DNA from: Dipodascopsis uninucleata var. uninucleata
Taxonomy: Eukaryota > Ascomycota > Lipomycetes > Lipomycetales > Lipomycetaceae
Assembly (NCBI GenBank): GCA_030568195.1
Contig: JAJLTO010000013.1
Span: 186,001 to 250,000, forward strand
DNA: 64,000 nt
Reading direction: 5' to 3'
The position numbers and the translations under genes were made by a program. The notes under the pieces were generated by a model. The model had not been told where the DNA came from. It saw nothing but the letters and a program-made list of their open reading frames with translations, and ran no database searches. Below are positions 48,707-58,981 of the stretch, one piece after another. Each line of letters begins with the position of its first letter. The stretch's first letter is position 1.

Positions 48707-49050
48707 TTCGGACAAAAAATACACACGATGCCTTTTGCAACACTTTGCTAAGCAGAATTAATTATGTCAATTCGTCAAATACAGCTAGGACAATACTGGA
48801 TGTCGAAAAAGATCTATATAAGACTTGCGAACTACGAAGACGAAAATCTGCCGCGAGGAAAGGAAAAAAATTAGATATTGCATAAACGTCAAGCATTTGT
48901 TCTTAAATTTTATGGCATAATAATCAAGATTGCTATGATAGCAATGTAGCTTTCGCGGCTCAACATCTCAGAAATTTCTACCTACTTTTTCTTTTCAAAT
49001 ACATGTAGAACAAGGTTAGTTTTCTACAGGAAGTCGATAGCTAAGCCAGA
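48707..49050. promoter_or_regulatory. compact bidirectional promoter, MNP1 and RPB9
   Basis: These 344 bp separate the two divergent ATGs, so both promoters must lie here. The sequence is AT-rich with no palindromic element I can name. Confidence 0.5.
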
Positions 49051-49741
49051 ATGGCGTCATTCAGGTTTTGCGCCGAGTGGTAAGTAAAGAGTACTGAGAG
49101 AATACTTTCTGAGATAATACGAGAGGGCAGAATCGCTAAATATCATGATATTTCAATAGCAACAACATGTTGTATCCGAAAGAGGACAAAGTCAATCAAC
49201 GATTGCTCTATTCTTGCAGAAATTGTCCTTTCAAGGAGCTTGCATCAGATATGAGAGTATATCGAAATGAGATTCTTGCTGATGTTAGGTGAGTTTTCAG
49301 TCCAATATGATGTCCTTAAATATTAGTTCTGTAATTATTCTTATGGATCCGATCGTATCATATAATTCAAACCATCGAATATCGCTATTAACTTAACCAA
49401 ACAGTGAGACGGCTGGTGTAACTTTAGATATTGGATCTGATCCTACTCTGGTATGGTATAATATTTTCTTTGTTGTCATTAGAGGACATTGCATTTCTGT
49501 TATGAAACATGATGATAGCCATATTTTACCAAGACACTGATAGTCGATATAGCCTAGATCGAACAAAGAATGTCCCTTCTGTCATCATAAGGAAGCTGTA
49601 TTTTTTCAGAGTCAGCAACGTAAAGCAGAAACTAACATGGTAAGATCTCGATGCAGATACTATCTATATTGAAGAGAATACTAACAAATCTCTTAGGTTT
49701 TGTTTTATGTGTGCACAAAATGTGGGCGTACATTTCACTGA
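49051..49741 (+). CDS. RPB9: RNA polymerase II subunit Rpb9
   Basis: There are five exons: 49051-49079, 49160-49288, 49405-49450, 49553-49639 and 49697-49741 (111 aa; yeast Rpb9 is 122). The N-terminal zinc ribbon is FCAECNNMLYP then YSCRNC, with its second Cys codon completed across intron 1. The C-terminal ribbon is [16 protein letters not shown] then VCTKCGRTF, homologous to TFIIS. Rpb9 sits on the Pol II jaw and affects start-site choice, fidelity and transcription-coupled repair. Exons of 29, 46 and 45 nt make this the most finely split gene of the window. All junctions keep phase and all eight Cys are present. It is convergent with MRPL38. Confidence 0.95.
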
Positions 49742-49962
49742 GTCTTTAAACCACTGTATAGAAGAATTGTGGCATGCTTGTATATTTTTATTTCCTGAGG
49801 TGTTTGTATGATAGTAATGCTTATTTTACAGTTTGGTCCACACACTGGAATCCATGTAATAATTAAATAAGAGTATTGCATCTAATAAGGATGTTTGCGT
49901 AATATGAAAAAGCGATATTGATACTTCTATTTACATGATTAATTACAAACTCCCTTCCAGAT

Positions 49963-50587
49963 TTAAACTACCTTAGGCGCCAATGTTGTAATTTTTGCGT
50001 ATTTCTTTGAAAGCTCTCGAGCAACTACGCCCATAATACGCGTTCCAACGGGTTCGCCTTGATTGTTAACAAGAACACAAGCGTTGTCATCAAAACGTAT
50101 AACAGTTCCATCTTTTCGGCTGAACTCTTTCTTTGTTCTCACAATCACTGCATGCCTGATGTCACCTCTTTGTACGCGATTAGCACTTGACGACTGCTGC
50201 ATAAGTTTTGCACTTCTAAGAGCTTGGACAACAACAACGATACGATCACCTACAGAATAGATATTTGTTAGGAAAGCTCTTGTTGTTCATTGTCGGCCCT
50301 TCGGAACATATCTAGACCCAATATGACGTGCCTGTACCAATACATACCAACTCTTCCAGCATTCTTGTTTCCTTTACCAAGTACATTAACGCATTCTACT
50401 AATGCAGCTCCCTAATTTTTTCGTTAGTACTTTGTCTCATTTGCATGCCAGTTTTCCAGCTACTCAGATGTCTGGAAGTCTGTGAAAGGCTGCCGCCCTC
50501 TTCTTAAACAGCAAACCATCATTTCCATTTCTTCTCGATACTTACTGAATTATCGATCACATTCAATAAGGACTTCAGATAAATCAT
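49963..50587 (-). CDS. MRPL38: mitochondrial ribosomal protein uL14m (Mrpl38)
   Basis: The exons are 50546-50587, 50348-50411 and 49963-50249 (130 aa; yeast Mrpl38 is 138). It begins [25 protein letters not shown], directly matching uL14, with the first intron after DNS and the second inside the next Gly codon. [55 protein letters not shown] and the final helix complete the fold. uL14m is a core large-subunit protein at the interface. No separate presequence is evident, as in yeast, where the mature start is near the initiator. Assignment is secure. Confidence 0.96.
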
Positions 50588-51078
50588 TTTGTAGGTTAAT
50601 TGCTCGCTTATCCTCTAAAACTAGTATGTGCTTCTTTATCAATATTTTATGCTCCGATGATTGCAATTTTTCACTCTAGAACATAGTGAGGTTATACGCA
50701 ATGTATATGATCCAATTATGCCATATTGGTCTACCATATGGATACTTCCAAGATGTTCCCAACTGAGTTAGAATATTTGATGTACGTGTACAAAAAGTTG
50801 CTCTAAAAATACAACAACAAAATTCAATGTCCCTGAAAGTCACTCCTTGAATAGACAAAGACTATATTTCTTTCTCAAACTTTTTATCGCTAAAGATATC
50901 TTAGAAATAGACTACCTCGCAAGTTATAAAAAATATAATATTATATCCTCTGCTTTATTCATCAGGCGTAACTCCTAGTGCTAGTGGTGTACTGCTACAT
51001 ATAGCAAAGAGCGTGTTGCGTTATTATTTTGCAATAGACGCAGAATCGAAACTGAAACACAGAAAGTCCACCGCAGAA
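50588..51078. other. divergent promoter, MRPL38 and Kre9-like gene
   Basis: This 491-bp region is AT-rich. The Kre9-like frame extends upstream without ATG to about 51013, which is treated as leader. No element is identified. Confidence 0.4.
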
Positions 51079-51918
51079 ATGAGCTGTGAACCACGAACGC
51101 TACGTTTAGTAAAGTTGCAGAGTGCGATCATCAGTATTATATGGCTTTTGGTCGGATTAGCACGAGCAGAGATTGAAGTAACAGTGCCAGTGGCCGGTAC
51201 GACATACTCGCCATCAGTTTTCACAATAACTTGGGCAGATGATGGCACGTCACCTTCTCTTTCAGAGCTCTCGACTGTAACCATCATGTTATGTACTGGA
51301 TTAGATTCAGCTATGAACTGTTTTGCAACGCTGTATTCTAGCGTTCCTCTTAGCTCTTTCACCGGTAATACTCTGACGACAGCGATTACGCCCTCTGTTG
51401 GTGCAGATGGCGTTTATTTTCTTCAGTTTACTGCAGATGTCACCGCTGGTGGTTACATTATTAATTACTCAGATCGATTTATACTTACTGGTATGACCGG
51501 TACTCTGGCACCTACGTATGGAGGTAGTTACAGTGGTCCTGCTGGTGATAACCATGCTAGCAATGTTGAGTCTGCAACTAGTTCATACTCAAATGTATTC
51601 ACAGTCCCTTATTATCTTCAGGATGGCTGGCTTACCAACTATGCTCCAATGCAGAATCAACCACCTTCTAAAGTTAGTCTCAAGACTGCTAGTCCTCTGT
51701 TTCCTACTTCGAAAATCAGTTCATATTTTAAGACTAATACCATGAAGCCAGTTGCATTGACAACGACCACCATGCCGCGAACTTACAGTGTCACCAGTGT
51801 CGTCAACGACGCTGTAACTCAGCCTTTACCTATTGATAATGGTGGCTATTATTCAGTCAAGACTTCATCAACAGCATCTGCTACTGCTGCTGCCAAGAAA
51901 AAAAGATGGGATGACTAG
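51079..51918 (+). CDS. Kre9/Knh1-like secreted wall protein
   Basis: This single exon encodes 279 aa. The frame is open back to a GTG at 51013, but the first ATG is 51079. That ATG gives a signal peptide (hydrophobic core IISIIWLLVGLA) with a likely cut after ARA (residue 30). Residues about 31-135 fit the Kre9/Knh1 N-terminal Ser/Thr-rich module: IEVTVPVAGTTYSPSVFTITWADDGTSP and GVYFLQFTAD. The rest is Ser/Thr-rich, probably O-mannosylated. The C-terminus ends in a basic cluster and WDD rather than a hydrophobic GPI tail, as expected for soluble Kre9 relatives. These proteins support beta-1,6-glucan synthesis in the yeast wall. Confidence 0.83.
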   Translation: MSCEPRTLRLVKLQSAIISIIWLLVGLARAEIEVTVPVAGTTYSPSVFTITWADDGTSPSLSELSTVTIMLCTGLDSAMNCFATLYSSVPLSSFTGNTLTTAITPSVGADGVYFLQFTADVTAGGYIINYSDRFILTGMTGTLAPTYGGSYSGPAGDNHASNVESATSSYSNVFTVPYYLQDGWLTNYAPMQNQPPSKVSLKTASPLFPTSKISSYFKTNTMKPVALTTTTMPRTYSVTSVVNDAVTQPLPIDNGGYYSVKTSSTASATAAAKKKRWDD

Positions 51919-52532
51919 AATGGTTGGTTTGATTTGGTTTGATGTTAGCTTCTTTTTACAAGATGTTAGGCAATGTACTATAGCTGTCATGATGAAATAT
52001 TGGCTCTCATTCGAACTATATTACAGCACTAAAATCGGTTATTTCTGAATGCTCTATATGCATTTTCGGGGTCTCTCAGCATTACATTGTTATGTTTATT
52101 TCTTGTTATTATATTTTGTGGTGATGTTTTCTTTAGATTCTTGTAAAAAGGTTTGCAATCCGTATGCTAGATGAACGGTCTGATTATTATATGTGTTACT
52201 CTTCAAGTTTGTAAAAACAGCTACAGCAATGAATATTAGAAAAATTGCGCATAGATCAATGATGTTTTTGTTCTGAAGACGTAGAGTAGTAAAAGTCTAG
52301 AATTCCACGCTTATAGAATTTGGCATTAGTTATTGTAATTTACGTTTTAAGCGACCCTGAACCTAGCAAAATAATACTCCCAATAAATTAAAAATAAAAT
52401 ACTAAACTATTGACTAATTATATCAGACAATTATTTTCGTTTCAACGATAATTCTTTCACAAAGAGAGAGAAATAGCACTTCCAGATTTTTTTTCTTTCA
52501 TAGCATATATAATTTTGTAGAGTATCAGTGAA
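51919..52532. other. intergenic region, Kre9-like gene to PRO3
   Basis: This 614-bp gap lies between tandem plus-strand genes. It is AT-rich 3' UTR and promoter; no gene or repeat is seen. Confidence 0.4.
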
Positions 52533-53533
52533 ATGTCGGAATTGGTTTTAGCTGACAGTTACACATTGTGTGCTCTTGCTTGTGGTACCATGGGCTCTGC
52601 TGTCCTTGGCGGAGTTTTGGATGCTCTAGAGACAGCGTCTTTGAACGGTAACGATTTCAATAGTCAAATTGTTCCTAAACCAGGAAGATTTCTCGCATGC
52701 GTCAATAGAGAAGTCTCTGCTGAGCGACTACAGTCAACGTTCGGCTCTAAAGTTGAAGTTTTTCTTCACCAGCACACTAAAGCCGTTCAGCAGGCTGACG
52801 TCGTCCTTCTGGGATGCAAGCCCCAACTTTGTGAAGAGATTCTCAGTAGCAAGGGTATGAGAGAGGCACTAGAAGGCAAACTACTTATCAGCGTTCTTGC
52901 AGGAAAAACAATTAAACAGATTCAGAGTTTGGTTTCACCGAAGACTGTGGTTATTCGAGCCATGCCTAACACACCTTGCAAAGTAAGCTGTGAAGACTAA
53001 ACGACGGTCGTGAACTTTTTTTTTGCTAACTACTTCTCTTGTGAATGTAGATTCGTCAGGGAATGACTGTGATCTCGTTCGCGCCAGTTGAATCTCCGTC
53101 GTCGTCTACCTTTTCCCTTGTAGATGAGTCAATTGTCACCGGAGAGTCTACCAAACCTGCTGTGGAGTGGATCTTTTCTCAAATCGGCCGTGCACTTTTT
53201 TTGGACGAAAAGCACTTGGATGCTTGTACTGCACTTTGTGGAAGTGGGCCAGCATTTGCTTGCGTCATGCTCGAGGCTATGACTGATGGTGGCGTCATGA
53301 TGGGCTTGCCTTTCACGGTCGCTCAAGAACTCGCTGCCCAGACCATGCAGGGTGCTGCTCGTATGGTTTTGGAGGGTAGCCATCCTGCACAAATTAGAAG
53401 CTCTGTTTCGACTCCGGGTGGCTGCACTATCGGTGGTTTGTTAGTTATGGAAGATGGAAAGATTCGAAGTACCATTGCTCGTGCTATTCAGGAAGCTACA
53501 AATATTGCTTCTGGTCTCGGTTCTAAGAAGTAA
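52533..53533 (+). CDS. PRO3: pyrroline-5-carboxylate reductase
   Basis: The exons are 52533-52982 and 53051-53533, joined in phase 0 (310 aa; yeast Pro3 is 286). It reduces pyrroline-5-carboxylate to proline with NAD(P)H, the last proline step. The Rossmann start is LCALACGTMGSAVLGG, with a Cys where relatives have Gly in the first loop position. ADVVLLGCKPQ, VIRAMPNTPCKIRQGMTVI (across the intron), ALCGSGPAFACVMLEAMTDGGVMMGLP and SSVSTPGGCTIGGLLVMEDGKIRSTIARAI are diagnostic. An insert near residues 35-45 explains the extra length. It is convergent with the first MFS gene. Confidence 0.96.
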
Positions 53534-53777
53534 ACGATGTTTGTGTATTGAACACGTTACTATAGCATTCTATTTTCCTATAATCGGAGCAAACTACTAG
53601 TACATCGTATAATTTCATCTTCTGTTCTTTTCAATGTAAAGTATATATTATGGGTTTTGTATATTACTAAGAACGCTAGAAAAAGAAGACAACTATCTTA
53701 GGAAGTGGAAAATTGATTGCTATATTTGTCACTGTTATAACTAACAGAACTATTGATCTTATCATTTGCCATATTTC

Positions 53778-55258
53778 TTAATAAGCATACAACACCACTG
53801 TTTCTGGCATTGTCTGCCGAATCCGAATATTCTCACGCTTCAAGCTAATGCGAATAACCCATGTGGTTGCTATAACAAGTACAGAAAATACCGCCGATGC
53901 GGCCATTCCTTTAACATATCGAGGTTCATCAGAGCTTGGCCACAAATAAGGTGTGTATACCGAAGCAACATTAGAGAGCATATTTACGAAAGATAGCGAA
54001 ACTGCTTTCTTCTCAGGAGATTGAGATAATGTAGAGGCTGTCCAGCTGAGGCAAATATCATTAACGCCTGATGAAAATGATACAAATATTACCATTCCAA
54101 CGTAACGTGCTGGAACATTTGTAGTAGCAGCAGCTATCACAAACCCGATTATGACAAATACAGTAGCTATAGTTATGTGCCATGTGCGCTCATTGTAATG
54201 CCCAGATGAATGGCCAAGGAGAGCACTGCTGAAGCAGGAGATGATATACGGCGGACTCGTTAGAACAAGAGTGATAGTGCGATTGAACTTCAGCGTACTA
54301 ACTACCGTTGGAAAGAAATTCTTAAAGCTATCTCCGGACACATGCATATTCATCAAGAAGCAAAATAGCCACATCCTCGGATCACGGCAAGCTTCCTTGA
54401 GTCCTTTCATCAGACTAATTGATCCACGGTCCTGAGTAGTATCGTTTTTCATTCGCTTAACGGCTATTTCTCGCTCTTCTTGAGTCAACCACCAAGTATT
54501 GTGTGGTTTGTCTGGTAATACTACGATAGCAATCAAGCCAAATCCAAAAGAAGCAGCTCCAGTGACAATAAACAGCCATTGCCAGCCTTTCAATCCATGA
54601 GAACCATCCAGGGTCGCGAAAACTGCGGCAGCAATAAGTCCAGCAAATGCAGAGGCTATGATATTACCAGTATAGAAGAGCGCAATTCTAAGAGACAGCT
54701 CTTTCTTAGTATAGAAGATAGAAAGAATATAAAGAGCGCCGGGATAGAATGGCGCCTCCACGAAGCCAAGGAAAAATCTGATGAGGAGCAGACCTTTATA
54801 GTCCTTGGCGATGGCAGTCAACGCAGATACGACGGACCATATCAAAACAAAGGCGGACAGAAACCAGGAAATGCGAAAACGAGTCAGCATCATGTTTGAG
54901 GGCACTTGTCCTATTAGGTAGCCGACAAATAAAATGGATATACAGGTATTGTACTCGGTTCCTTTAAGACCAAGATCAGCGCTGATACCGTCCAACGCGG
55001 CATTAGTTAATGCATTTCTATCCTGCGTAGCGAGAATATTAGCACTTTGCAGTGAGCAGAGATAACGCAATTACAAGTCATAATTACCATGAAGTTCCAA
55101 AAATACAAGATCCAAAGCATAGGAAGGATTATGATATCTTGTTTGCGGACAAGTTTTATTTCCTTCGGATCAGTCTTTCGGACTGCTACACCAGAGTAAT
55201 CTCTTGCTATTTCGTCAAGCGCTTCGAGCTGCTCAAGCTCAGGTTTGTTGCCATCCAT
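53778..55258 (-). CDS. allantoate/nicotinate-type MFS transporter, copy 1
   Basis: The exons are 55088-55258 and 53778-55022 (471 aa), phase 0; the intron (65 nt) splits FM from DRNAL, reconstructing the family motif YFWNFMDRNALTNA. About 12 membrane helices follow. FVGYLIGQVPSNMMLTRF, RFFLGFVEAPFYPGALYILSIFYTKKE and LPDKPHNTWWLTQEERE are typical of the anion:cation symporter group (Dal5, Tna1, Vht1). Substrates of that group are small organic acids and vitamins; the present one is unknown. The start ATG is the only one upstream with an N-terminal acidic cytosolic tail. Copy 2 lies just upstream, same strand, and exon 2 is exactly the same length, so the pair arose by tandem duplication. Confidence 0.92.
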
Positions 55259-56057
55259 GTTACAAAAAGACTACAGTATGTAATGGCTTGAATTATGGAT
55301 AATATGTGATTCGCAATAGCACATATATGCCAGTCTCCGAGAATATGGCTTATTTATAAGTCCAATGTCTACTTATTATATTACAGTTAGCGCTTTTCTG
55401 AAATTGATAGTGTGTATCGACTGACACCACAAACATTATTCAACATGCCGCTCCCTATCTGAAAACACACTGTGAATATCCTACTTTTCCCTTTTGTTCC
55501 TCACGTTAGGAGGAAAAGTATACATTCTGGAGTCAATGAAAAAACTTTCTAACTATAACGGTATTCTTGCGTAATCAATGATCTCGCATGCTTTTCCCCG
55601 CCACCCTATCACGCGTTCTATCGGAAAAGGCTATTCTTACAGAAAAGACGAGGGATCTGAAATACCTATGTTTTTCGATTATCATGTGTACTTGCATCGT
55701 CTGAGTGGCACATCTCTGATTGTAGTGGTAGAGCTGCGATTCATAAAAGTAGGACAGGCCAGCCAAGGGTGAATTTAAAGTTTGCAGCAAAATGGTATGA
55801 ACCTTAAAATAAGAAAATATGGGGTATATAAACTTTAAATGCGCGGGGCCACTGTAATTCTTTTCCATCGGATAAGCAGGGTACGGAAAACCATAGGAAT
55901 GCCAGCTAGCACTAGGACTTACTCAATGCTACAAATTATTCTATATTACTTACAAAAACCATGCTTTATAATTGGCTCCGTGGCTTTAATAATGGGAATA
56001 ATGAAACAAGAGAATTGATATTTATACAGAAAAAAACCTTTCATAAGAATATTACTA
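55259..56057. other. intergenic region between tandem MFS paralogs
   Basis: This 799-bp region is the promoter of MFS copy 1 and 3' region of copy 2. It includes CGG-containing motifs near 55617 and 55865-55892 that resemble the repeats upstream of the aldo-keto reductase. No gene is seen. Confidence 0.4.
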
Positions 56058-57604
56058 CTAATAAGCATATAGGACTACAGATTCAGGCATTGTTTGCCGA
56101 ATTCTCACATTATCGCGCTTAAGCATAACCAGCAGAATCCACGCTGTGGCGGCCACAAGCACAGAGAAGACTGCTGAGGATGCCATACCCTTAATGTAAC
56201 GAGGTGCGTCTGCCGATGGCCAAAGATATGGGGTGTAAGTGGAGGATAGATTGGAAAGCATGTTCACAATTGCTAACGCAGCTGCCTTTTTCTCAGGAGT
56301 TTGAGATAATGTGGACGCAGCCCAACTAAGACAGATGTCGTTGATTCCAGCCGAGAAGGACACGAAGATAACCATTCCAACGTATCTAGCAGCAATGTTT
56401 GTTGTAGCAGCTGCAATAATAAAGCCAACTGTGACAAAGATTGTTGCAATGGTTACGTGCCATGTTCGCTCGTTACGCCGCCCAGATGAATAACTCAAAA
56501 GTGCGCTACCAAAACATGAAATGATGTATGGTGGACATGTTAAAACTAAGGTGATTGTACGGCTGAAGTGAAGAGTTGACACCACAGATGGAAAGAAATT
56601 TCTAAATCCTTCTGCTGATATGTGCATGTTCATCATGAAAGAGAAGAGCCAAGTTCGAGGGTCCAAACAAGCTTCTTTTAACCCCTGCCAAATACCAGTT
56701 GTGCCATGGTCTTCTGTGGTGTCTTCCTTCATACGTCTTACGGCTATTTCACGCTCCTCTTCTGTCATCCACCAAGTTGACGTTGGCTTGTCTGGAAGAA
56801 GGATTGAAGCCAGTATACCAGAGCCGAATGAAACGACTCCAGTTACAATGAATAGCCACTGCCATCCCTTCAATCCATGGGCACCATCCAGAGTCGCGAA
56901 AACTGCGGCAGCAATAAGCCCAGCAAATGCGGATGCGGCAATATTTCCAGTGTAGAAGAGTGCGATTCTGAGAGAGAGCTCTTTCTTAGTATAGAAGATA
57001 GAAAGAATATAAAGAGCGCCGGGATAGAATGGCGCCTCCACGAAGCCAAGGAAAAATCTGATGAGGAGCAGCCCTTTATAGTCCGTTACAATTGCAGTCA
57101 GAGCAGATACCACAGACCAGATCATAACGAACGCTCCTATGAACCAAGAAATACGCAAACGGGTCAGTGCCATATTAGATGGAATTTGCCCCAACAGATA
57201 GCCGACAAACAAAATGGATATACAGGTATTGTACTCAGTCCCTTTAAGACCAAGGTCATCGCTGATACCGTCCAACGCGGCATTGGTTAAGGCATTTCGA
57301 TCCTGCGGAACGAGGGTGTTAGCACTTTGCAATGAGCAGAGATCACGCAGCTACAAGTCATAATTACCATGAAGTTCCAAAAATACAAGATCCAAAGCAT
57401 AGGAAGGATAATAAAGTCCTGCTTGCGGACCAGCCTGATCTCTTTTGGATCAGTCTTGCTTATTGCTACTCCGGAATAGTCGCGGGCTATGCCGCCTTCC
57501 TTTTCGCTGCTGAACTCAACTTGCTCGAAGTTCTGCTTATCCAAGGGCCCTTCAAGTTCTGCAACGTCCCCTTTGCTCTCGTCTCGCGTCTCACTGTCCC
57601 TCAT
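56058..57604 (-). CDS. allantoate/nicotinate-type MFS transporter, copy 2
   Basis: The exons are 57368-57604 and 56058-57302 (493 aa), with the intron at the same place as in copy 1 (after FM of YFWNFM, before DRNAL). The N-terminal cytosolic tail is longer and more acidic (ETRDESKGDVAELEGPLDKQNF). Twelve helices and the FVGYLLGQIPSNMALTRLR and RFFLGFVEAPFYPGALY signatures match the anion:cation symporter family. Exon 2 aligns to copy 1 at a constant 2280-bp offset with no indel seen. Some stretches are nucleotide-identical (95 bp at 56977-57071 and 58 bp at 57352-57409) while others differ at many third positions. It is divergent from the Zn2Cys6 activator, a frequent arrangement for a pathway regulator and its transporter. 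Confidence 0.92.
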
Positions 57605-58981
57605 ACTTGCGTTTCTGACTTCCGTGCTATTAGTGTCTAGGTACGTTGAATGCGAAAGTAGACTGTCGCTGCGATGAAGGTCTACTTATAATGAGCTGAT
57701 GGGGTTACCGCACAGCACGGCATTGTCACCACTTCATTCACTGATCATATTACCATCGAAAGCCAAGCTGGAGCCTGAGACTACAACTTTACCTATAGCT
57801 AGTCTAGTTTGGACCGAATTAATTGTTTGCAGAGGGCTATGGAGGCTTGTTGCTGGACTTTGGCTGTTCGAGAGCTATGACTCTGTAGCTTGCCCAGTAG
57901 ATTCAAATGGCCCATATATTATGTGGGGCATTTTTTTGTAACTACTTGGTATTTCAGCGCTCTATCGGTATTAAGTCCGGTCTGTTTCAATATATCTGGG
58001 CAAATATGGCAATCGTGGGGCATTTAGTGTATGCTGTGAATCATGTGTGAATAGGCAGCTGGTTTAATATATACCCCGTCAATAGGATTGACACTTTGCT
58101 GTTTCTTAAAACGCATTTTAGAACAGAACTTGGTATTGTAAATTAACCTTTAGACTTTTGTTCTCATGCATATTGTGCGTGCACTAGTGACAAACGAAAG
58201 GCTACTTATATTATATCATTGTTACGTTAGGCTGCAGGAAGTACGTACCGGCGTTATTACCTTCACAGTTACATATACAGTACATACCAAGTACACATAG
58301 GTCGTAAATGAATGGCACTGTATAAATAAGAAAAGTTTCTTTGTAATATGAATGCAAAACAAAACCCAAAAAAAGGCATCGCGCCAAATTACAACGCCCA
58401 CTGACAAGCCATCGCGAAACGACAGACAGTAAATATGCCATCAAAGAGAATTGTAAGTCCAAATTACTAGAATGAACGAGCCCCATAATCTGACATCCAT
58501 TGTTACGTCTTTCCTACAGGTGTTGTGAAACGGCCGTAGTTTATCTTGGCACACGTCGTGTGCACATGTGTCGCAGCTTCGCGCGTGTATTGTGCTACCC
58601 CGCATTCGAAAATTTTCGGTGGCTTCCACGGAGTTTCGGAAGCTCTTGTTGCTGCAAGCATAGGGGCCGCAACTTCGATCATAGTCGTCAAACTCAGGCC
58701 TGTATTGTCAACTTCCGGCTGCCATATTCTTAGAGGCAAGATCGGCAGAGGCCACAGCTGGATAAAATAGGTGTAGCAAGAACTTATCATTGCATGCCGT
58801 GCTGGGTATTCTGCTAGCCTATTTTGACTTATTTATCAGGCGACTAGTAAACGATAAGTCATTCTCTGTCTAATGGAAACAACAGCCAATTTCAAATACT
58901 TTTCCGTATTGACAATAGCTGCAGTATCTACTCTATCAAACGCGTACTTACCCTCAGTCTCTAACTCAGGTCCAGAGAGAA
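57605..58981. other. divergent promoter, MFS copy 2 and Zn2Cys6 activator
   Basis: This 1.38-kb region lies between divergent starts. Several small frames near 58200-58800 lack support. CGG triplets are scattered (for example CGGAAG near 58638), possible Zn2Cys6 half-sites, but none is convincingly paired. Confidence 0.4.

Noticed and set aside
51013-51078. GTG-initiated extension of the Kre9-like protein
   Set aside because: Nuclear fungal genes start at ATG; the ATG at 51079 yields a proper signal peptide. The same reasoning moved the starts at 4960, 5375 and 17871.
54579-57290. Similar plus-strand frames antisense to both MFS copies (54579-54899 and 56877-57290)
   Set aside because: Their likeness follows from the paralogous sense genes; neither has a recognisable motif.
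58200-58800. Several overlapping small frames on both strands
   Set aside because: No splice partner, family motif or consistent codon use; the region is best read as promoter.
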